The translations under genes and the position numbers were made by a program. The notes beneath the pieces were generated by a model. The model was not told where the DNA came from. It did not search any database and saw nothing but the letters and a program-made list of their open reading frames with translations. Below are positions 21,501 to 30,500 of a DNA stretch of 64,000 nt, in pieces; positions within the stretch are counted from its first letter, which is position 1; the number at the start of each line of letters is the position of its first letter. Origin of the DNA: Tragulus kanchil (lineage: Eukaryota; Chordata; Mammalia; Artiodactyla; Tragulidae); contig JAIOJX010000027.1 of assembly GCA_022376925.1 (NCBI GenBank), forward strand, positions 16,633,471-16,697,470, written 5' to 3'.

Positions 21501-24500
21501 CTTAGCAGAAGTAAGGTGAAAGGAAGAAAGCCCCGCGTGGCCCGAGGTCTGGTGGGCTTGGACGCGCCCGTGCAAAGTCCTAGGTGCGGCGGTGCTCTCA
21601 GGAGAAGTGGGAGGGGATGCTGACGCTGAGGAGTGTTTCAGGAGGGGAGGTTGGCAGTGAAAGGCTAACAGCCCCATTTGTTGATGAAAACTGGTGGCAC
21701 GCGGGCAAGGGGGCCGTTACACACACAGACCCCGTGGGCATCACTCGAGGGCTCTGATCTTCACAGGCCATTTGCCGAAAGCGTCTTCAGTTTTATAGCC
21801 TGGCTATCAGCCTGCGCCAGGATAAAAACGTCCTGCCAGGAAACCCAACGTGTGAGCCACGGACTTCAGACAGCCCTGGAGCCTCACGCTGCCTTTGTCT
21901 CCCTTGCCAAGAGCCCGGTTTATCTCTCTCTCTCTCTCTTTTAAATTTTGACCTCTTTTATTGGTCATTCATTTATTTATTTTCATCCATCTTTGTTCTT
22001 TGGCCCATGTGGGCCTCCCACTGCAGTGGCCTCTCTCGTTGCAGAGCGCCGGCTCTGGGCGCATGCGCTCAAGAGGGCTGGCTTGGTAGTTGGACACATG
22101 GGTCCAGCTGCTCCGCGGCACGTGGGATCTTCCCGGGCCAGGGATCGAACCAGCGCCCCTTGCACTGCAAGGTGGACTCTCTACCCACTGGACCACCAGG
22201 GAAGCCCCTGGGTTTATCTTTCTCGTCTCCTGCTACTCCTCCCGAAAAAAGCACCCATACTCTGCTTCTCAGGCTGTTTTCACCCTGCTGTTTTATACAA
22301 ACTTCAGGGGAGGGTCAGTCAAACCAGTGAATCAACCCAAAGACACATCGCTACATCACTTCCTTCTCAGAAACTTAAGACAGCACTTTGTCTCATTCGT
22401 TAAAAAGAAAGTGACCAAGTGCTCAACAGTTGGGGCGTACAAAGGGGAAAATGATGTCCTCAGTGAAGGCTCCGGCCCGCAGCATCCTGGGACTAGGTGG
22501 TCGAATTGACCGGGCTGCCCGGTCATGTAAAGACCGTTTCACTTGTTCTGTATGCAAGAGGCAGCCGGGAGACGGACAGGTTACTAAGCAAGTTTCTACA
22601 GGTCCTATGACAGTGACCAGAGCGGGTACAATCACTGCCTGCATAGAGTCAAGTTTTGATTTTACTTGGGGGGTTGTGTCCTGCGGCACGTCAGACCCTT
22701 GTTCCCGGGTCAGGTATTGGAACCCATGCCCCCTGTGCACCGGAAGTGTGGAGTCTTAATTACTGGACCGCCAAGGCAGTCCTCCTCGTTGCACTTGAAA
22801 TCTCATAACTCAAGGGAAACTCGCCTAAGACCTCAAATGCTTATTTAACAGGAACTCGTAGCTTTTAAAAGAATGTGCATTGCACATTGGAGATAAGACT
22901 AAGGGTTTCTCTAACAAAGAAAACTGTTAGTCGGTCAGTCGTGTCTGATTCTTTGCGACCCCCAGGCTCCTCCTTCCATGGAATTCTCCAGGGAAGAACA
23001 CTGGAGTGAGTTGCCATTCCCTTCTCCAGAGGATCTTCCTGACCCAGGGATCGAATCCCACCCTGAAGGCAGGTTCTTTGCCATCTGAGCCACCAGGGAA
23101 GCCTCCAACAAAGAAAACACCACCAGAAACATCCGCAAGGGGTCCCGCCTTGCAGAGCGGGCTCTGGGCCATGCGCAACCTTGGTAGTTGGACACATGGG
23201 TCCAGCTGCTCACACGTGGGATCTTCCCGCCAGGGATCGAACCAGCGCCTTGCACTGCAAGGTGGACTCTCTACCCACTGGACCACCAGGGAAGCCCCTG
23301 GGTTTATCTTTCTCGTCTCCTGCTACTCCTCCCGAAAAAAGCACCCATACTCTGCTTCTCAGGCTGTTTTCACCCTGCTGTTTTATACAAACTTCAGGGG
23401 AGGGTCAGTCAAACCAGTGAATCAACCCAAAGACACATCGCTACATCACTTCCTTCTCAGAAACTTAAGACAGCACTTTGTCTCATTCGTTAAAAGAAAG
23501 TGACCAAGTGCTCAACAGTTGGGGCGTACAAAGGGGAAAATGATGTCCTCAGTGAAGGCTCCGGCCCGCAGCATCCTGGGACTAGGTGGTCGAATTGACC
23601 GGGCTGCCCGGTCATGTAAAGACCGTTTCACTTGTTCTGTATGCAAGAGGCAGCCGGGAGACGGACAGGTTACTAAGCAAGTTTCTACAGGTCCTATGAC
23701 AGTGACCAGAGCGGGTACAATCACTGCCTGCATAGAGTCAAGTTTTGATTTTACTTGGGGGGTTGTGTCCTGCGGCACGTCAGACCCTTGTTCCCGGGTC
23801 AGGTATTGGAACCCATGCCCCCTGTGCACCGGAAGTGTGGAGTCTTAATTACTGGACCGCCAAGGCAGTCCTCCTCGTTGCACTTGAAATCTCATAACTC
23901 AAGGGAAACTCGCCTAAGACCTCAAATGCTTATTTAACAGGAACTCGTAGCTTTTAAAAGAATGTGCATTGCACATTGGAGATAAGACTAAGGGTTTCTC
24001 TAACAAAGAAAACTGTTAGTCGGTCAGTCGTGTCTGATTCTTTGCGACCCCCAGGCTCCTCCTTCCATGGAATTCTCCAGGGAAGAACACTGGAGTGAGT
24101 TGCCATTCCCTTCTCCAGAGGATCTTCCTGACCCAGGGATCGAATCCCACCCTGAAGGCAGGTTCTTTGCCATCTGAGCCACCAGGGAAGCCTCCAACAA
24201 AGAAAACACCACCAGAAACATCCGCAAGGGGTCCCGCCTTGGACTCCGCACCTGGCCCTGCAGAAGGGCCTCGGTCACGGCAAGGCCTCCGCACTAACCC
24301 GGGAGGACCAGGCTTTCTCTCAGGAGCTTACTCTGAGAGGCGCGACCGCCAGGTTGCAAGGAATGCTCCCATCCACGGCCCAAACCAGACAGGTGCCCCT
24401 CTGGCTCGAGGCCCCTGAAGTGGCTCGCAGCACAGTTTCTCAGCCAGGGCTCCACTCAGAGGGACAGCGTTCTCCCAGCTGGTGGCCAGCGTTCCAGCAA

Positions 24501-27500
24501 GTGCACCAGGCAGGAGGACCGGGGGCTCCCGCCACCGAGACGAGGGTGTGGAGCGGACTCCACCGCGCCCCGTAACCCTCGGCAGAACCGGCCGCCCTGT
24601 GAAAGGCTCGCCTTCTTCCTCGGTTCAGGCAGCCGGAGCCCTGCCCCGGTTCAGGCCGACCCCCGGCGCCCGCCTACCTGCCGGTTCAGCCGGATGGACA
24701 GGATGCTGCCGGAGTAGCTGTAGTTGCAGATCTCCGTGCCCTTCTTGAAGTGGTGGACGTTCATCTGGCGCGGCTTCGTGCGGCTCACCACCACCACCAG
24801 GCTGCTGGAGAAGAGGCGCTCCACGATGTAGGCGTCCGGGGGGTCCTCTGCGGGCGGGTGCGGACGTCAGCCCGGCCACCAGCAGCCCCCGGCCGCGGGC
24901 CCGTTCGCTCAGGGAACCTGGCTGGGAGGCTTGCTGCTGTCTAGTCCTCAGTCGTGTCTGGTTCTTTGCAACCGCACGGACTGTCGCCCGCCAGGCTCCT
25001 CTGTCGGCGGGACTCTCCAGGCGAGAAGACCCGAGGGGGTGCCACGCCCTCCTCCAGGGGGCCTTCCTGACCCAGAAACGGAACCTGGGCTCCCTGCAGG
25101 GGCAGGTGGATTCTTCACCACTCAGCCCCCTGGGAAGCCCCATCTGGGAGGTTTACACCATTTCAATTTACTTTCTCTCTCTCTTTTTTAAAGGTACATT
25201 TAACTCGTTTTTTTTTTTTTTGACCATGTGGCATGTGGGATCTTAGTTCCCTGGCCAGTGATCGAACCCTTGCCCCCTGAACTGTGTGTGGTGTCCTAAC
25301 CAGTGGAGCACCAGGAAAGCCCCCCTGTCTACTCTTTCTCCACAAGCAGTTTCCAAGGAATGACTGTTGTGGGGGAGGCCTCTGCTTCAGGAATTCCCTG
25401 GTCCCGGTGGCTAGAGGCACAGGTGTTCACAGCGAATTCTGGCCCCTGCCCATCTTACTGTGCCCCCAGCTCTCTCTGGAATCCCTTTCTTGTTGAAAAT
25501 CACCTGGGAAGCCCCACACCCAGGAGGAAAGTAACTATTAAGAGGAAGCCTCCTGCGGGCCAGCGGACAGAGGCCTCGGGGTCTTTCCGGGAACGTTTCT
25601 TCACACGCGTGCCCCTCTCTTGGGCTCCGTCAAGTCCCAGAGGGAGCAACACAGGCAGACACAGAGCAGACGTATCACCGAAATGTTCTAATAATGGTAA
25701 CACCATGCAAGGACGCTAGGAGTGCAAGACTAATATCATGCGTCAAGCCACGTTCTTTCCAGGAAATCCAGAGTGTACGCTCGTCGCTATGATGCGGGCC
25801 AAGATGGCGACTTTCCCTGAGACCACGAGAGGGTCGTGTTTCTAAGATGGACCTGTTTTTGACATTCACTGGAAGTGCTTCAACATCTTTGATATGGACT
25901 CTGTGAAGACGATAGAATGGCTTTATTAAAACAAAGAAGAGGGCTTCCCTGGTGGTCCAGTGGGTAAAGAGTCCGCCTTGCAGTGCAAGGGCCGCCAGTT
26001 TGATCCCTGGCCCGGGAAGATGCCGCGTGCTGTGGAGCAGCTGGACCTGTGTGTTCAATTATAAGCCAGCGCTCTGTAGCGCATGCGCCCAGGGCAGGTG
26101 CTCTGCAACCAGAGAGGCTGCTGCGATGGGAGGCCCACACAGGCCAAAGAACAAAGATGGATGAAAAATAAACAAATGGAAAACCAATAGAAGAGGTCAA
26201 AATTTTAAAAAACAAACAAAGAAGATACTTCCAGGGTGGAATGAATGTTACCAATACTCTACCGTGCCAGCAGAAGGGCAACATAAAAAATCAAGGGATC
26301 CTTTGGTTTGACAATTATAAAAACTGATACGATTCTGCACATAAGTGTATGGAAACGTGTCAACAATACGGTTTCAAAGGATTTCCTAACATCAGAAGAA
26401 AACAACCCCTAAGCTATTGTCAAACCTGGCTCCCGCTTCAGGGCGAGTTTGTTTGTTGTTTGTTTTAAAGCAAGTAGAAACAATGATCTGTATTTAAATC
26501 TGAAGAAACAGTGATTGGGGAAGCTTGACGGCTAATGGAGGGCAACACAGAAAAGCCCAGGAGCGCCCCACTTAGAGTCCAGCGGGGAAGGGAGGTGCCC
26601 CGAGAGGCTCACACACACACACTCACTGCTCCCGTGGACGTGGTCCAGATGCTCCACAGAACTCAGAGAAAAGAGCTTGTAGCCGGCTTTGGTTCCAATG
26701 GCGAGGGATCTGCAAAGACACGGACAGCCCGAGAGTGACCGCAGCACCGGCTCCAACCGCAGATATGCCCACGGACAGACACCTCTGTCGCCCTAGCTCC
26801 TGGGGGACACGGGAACCTGCAGCCTCGTGTGCGTGTGTGCTTAGGCTCTCTCTGCATCGTCTGATGCCTTGCGGCCCCGTGGACGGCAGCCCACCAGGCT
26901 CCACTGTCCACGCGACTTCCCAGGTGAGTATACTGGAGTGCGCTGCCATTTCCTCCTCCCGGGGATCGTCCCCAACTCAGGGATCAAACCCGAGCCTCCG
27001 GCATGGCAGGCGGATTCTTCACCGCAGAGCCAGTCCGAAGTGGACTTAACAATGAGTTCAGCTCTCTCATCTAAAGTAACTGTATGAAAAGGTGAGTTTC
27101 GCTCTTCAGAGAGAGGCACAGACTAAAATAAGCAGCGGACTGCTACAAGCCTGAAGGCCGAGGCTCTTGTTTCACTAGCCTAAAAGGGAGAAGGTCACAT
27201 GATTTTCCCAGGAAGTTTTGTTTTCTTCCCAAACATTTGTTCTTCTCTGGAATGCCTGTCGGCAGGCCAGGTGGCTGCTGCCGAGGGGCAGGCTGGGGAG
27301 TCGGAGGCTTGCCTCGGGCATCAGCGGGCTCCGACCTGGAGCGTGGCCCCTAGAAGCAGCGCACTGATGACCACAAACGACACCTGGACGGGCTGGCCAG
27401 CCGCGTCTTAGACCTTCAAACTCTACACACGCTGGAGCGACTGCTGTTTTCAAAGCTTCTTGCCACAGAGCTTTTCTAGGGCATGGCAACGCTCTCCGGT

Positions 27501-30500
27501 ACTCTGGCCAGGAGAATTCCATGGACAGAGGAGCCTGGCGGGCTGCCGCCCATGCAGTCACAAAGAGTCGGACACGACTCAGTGACGACACTTTCACTTT
27601 ACTTCGTCTGTGCATTTAGCTGCAAACCAAGGTTTCTAAAGCTTGCAAGCCAGGGGAAAATGTAATTAGAGCTGTATAATAGTAATCAAAAGATGTGGCA
27701 ACTTAAAATCATTTACAAACACGTACCCTGCCCCAGAAGAATTTTAAATATAGGAAATGGCACTGTGATCACTATTGGCTTTTTTCTTTTAAATATCTAT
27801 TTATTTGGCTGTGCAGGTCTTAGTGGCGTGGAGGATCTTGAGTTGCAGCATGAGAACTCTTGGACGCGGCATGCGGGACCTAGTTCCCTGGCCATCGAGT
27901 GAACTGAGCCCCCATATTGGGGGCACTGAGGCAGTCACAGCCCCTGGGAAGCCCACTATTGTGTTTTAAATGGTTCATCAATAGCTACAGAAAACTCTGA
28001 CTCAAGGAACTCAGACTAAAACTTTATTTCATTTATAAGGTCTTCCTTCGCCCCAGGGATCGCCCCAACTCAGGGATCAAACCCGAGCCTCCGGCATGGC
28101 ATTCTTCACGCAGAGCCAGTCCGAAGTGGACTTAACAATGAGTTCAGCTCTCTCATCTAAAGTAACTGTATGAAAAGGTGAGTTTCGCTCTTCAGAGAGA
28201 GGCACAGACTAAAATAAGCAGCGGACTGCTACAAGCCTGAAGGCCGAGGCTCTTGTTTCACTAGCCTAAAAGGGAGAAGGTCACATGATTTTCCCAGGAA
28301 GTTTTGTTTTCTTCCCAAACATTTGTTCTTCTCTGGAATGCCTGTCGGCAGGCCAGGTGGCTGCTGCCGAGGGGCAGGCTGGGGAGTCGGAGGCTTGCCT
28401 CGGGCATCAGCGGGCTCCGACCTGGAGCGTGGCCCCTAGAAGCAGCGCACTGATGACCACAAACGACACCTGGACGGGCTGGCCAGCCGCGTCTTAGACC
28501 TTCAAACTCTACACACGCTGGAGCGACTGCTGTTTTCAAAGCTTCTTGCCACAGAGCTTTTCTAGGGCATGGCAACGCTCTCCGGTACTCTGGCCAGGAG
28601 AATTCCATGGACAGAGGAGCCTGGCGGGCTGCCGCCCATGCAGTCACAAAGAGTCGGACACGACTCAGTGACGACACTTTCACTTTACTTCGTCTGTGCA
28701 TTTAGCTGCAAACCAAGGTTTCTAAAGCTTGCAAGCCAGGGGAAAATGTAATTAGAGCTGTATAATAGTAATCAAAAGATGTGGCAACTTAAAATCATTT
28801 ACAAACACGTACCCTGCCCCAGAAGAATTTTAAATATAGGAAATGGCACTGTGATCACTATTGGCTTTTTTCTTTTAAATATCTATTTATTTGGCTGTGC
28901 AGGTCTTAGTGGCGTGGAGGATCTTGAGTTGCAGCATGAGAACTCTTGGACGCGGCATGCGGGACCTAGTTCCCTGGCCATCGAGTGAACTGAGCCCCCA
29001 TATTGGGGGCACTGAGGCAGTCACAGCCCCTGGGAAGCCCACTATTGTGTTTTAAATGGTTCATCAATAGCTACAGAAAACTCTGACTCAAGGAACTCAG
29101 ACTAAAACTTTATTTCATTTATAAGGTCTTCCTGCAAGAAAAATTTTTTCTCATCACCTCTCAACAAAACGGGATTTGGGACAAATACGTATCACAAACC
29201 AAATGAGAGAAAATATAACGAGACTGTCTAGCATGGGCCCGGGCACGAAGGGTGAGTGAAGCAGATGACTCGAGGCCAGCTGTCACTGCCCCCGTCTCCA
29301 GAAACACCGGGCCCCAAATCTGGCCTAAACCTCCAGAAAAAGACAGGCTGACGCTCCTGAACGTATTCCGTAAAGGGCGTGGCTGATTTTATAATCCAGT
29401 GTCATACCCTCCTGAGGCTCCAAGCAACTGACGGTGACAAAAGCTTTTATTTATAGGTGAGACAGCAGTCCAGCAGAGCCTTCATCCAAGAACACAGAAC
29501 TGGCAGTGGAGACTAAGGAAATGAACTTCCGAGCACCCTACGGTTTTGAAAATAGCCTGCTTATCCAACTGCTATAGAAAGCTGGGATTTGACTAGAGTA
29601 CAAATTAACACTCCTTAAAAAAAATCTAATACACAGTGCTGCAAAGCAGAATTGAGAACATTTCCTGCTAACAAGAGAACTAGCTCTCCTCAACCTGCAT
29701 TCAATTGGGAAGGTACTCACCCAGGGATTTCAACAGCCACCCTCTCTTGCAAAATGTTTCTTACAAAACATCAGAATGGTATCTAGACCATCTTTTTTCT
29801 AAACTGTGGGTCTCAACCCATCAGAAAACAATTCAGTGAATCACAAGTGGCTTAAAAACACACACACACACAAAGCACCAGAGGACAGTTGCATAGGAAG
29901 AAGAAAAGCATGCTGTGACTTGCTTTTCAGTGATATTATACAGATGATACCGGAGAAGGAAATTGTAGCCCACGCCAGCACTCTTGCATGGGAAGTCTTA
30001 TGGACAGGGGAGCCTAGGGGGCTACAGTGGGGTTGCAAAGAGCCAGGGGACACAATTTAGTGACAATATATATTCCATGTGTGTCTGTGTGCACATGTGT
30101 ATATATTTATATGGATATTGGGGAATGCCATAATGCCTATTTCTGATTGTGGGTTGCGGTCAAGGAAAGCTTGGAAGTCACTCATCTAAGCAAGCTGTCT
30201 GGTCACTGGCTTCCACGAGTCCACATACAGTTTTTTTTTTTTCAGATGAAGGCATGTTGTTTGACATGGGGTGTTTTTAAACAGAAAGACTAAGGGCACG
30301 GAGGCCAGGGTTGCTAGGGCACACTGGCCTTGAATGCACTGCCCAGACGTAGCCTGGCCAGCACGCCGGCCTGAAGGCCACTCTGCGCCAGGAGCCCAGC
30401 AGAAACTGGTACAGCAGGAAACGGGGGACGGGGGCTGGTCATCGCTCCCTGATGCTCTGGTGCACCTTCCAAAGAGATTATTCCATACGGCCCTGGGCTA

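Larger units (their letters stand above)
22039..24241. repeat. Tandem duplication 7 (offset 1111 falling to 1089 bp), intron 3
   Basis: Copy A 22039-23149 and copy B 23150-24241. The first 110 bp of copy B carry several short deletions relative to copy A; after that the copies are nearly identical. Confidence 0.88.
26955..29133. repeat. Tandem duplication 8 (offset about 1093 falling to 1086 bp), intron 1
   Basis: Copy A from about 26955 to 28047 and copy B 28048-29133. Short deletions occur in the first 60 bp of copy B. Exon 2 lies 246 bp to the left and is not included. Confidence 0.88.
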
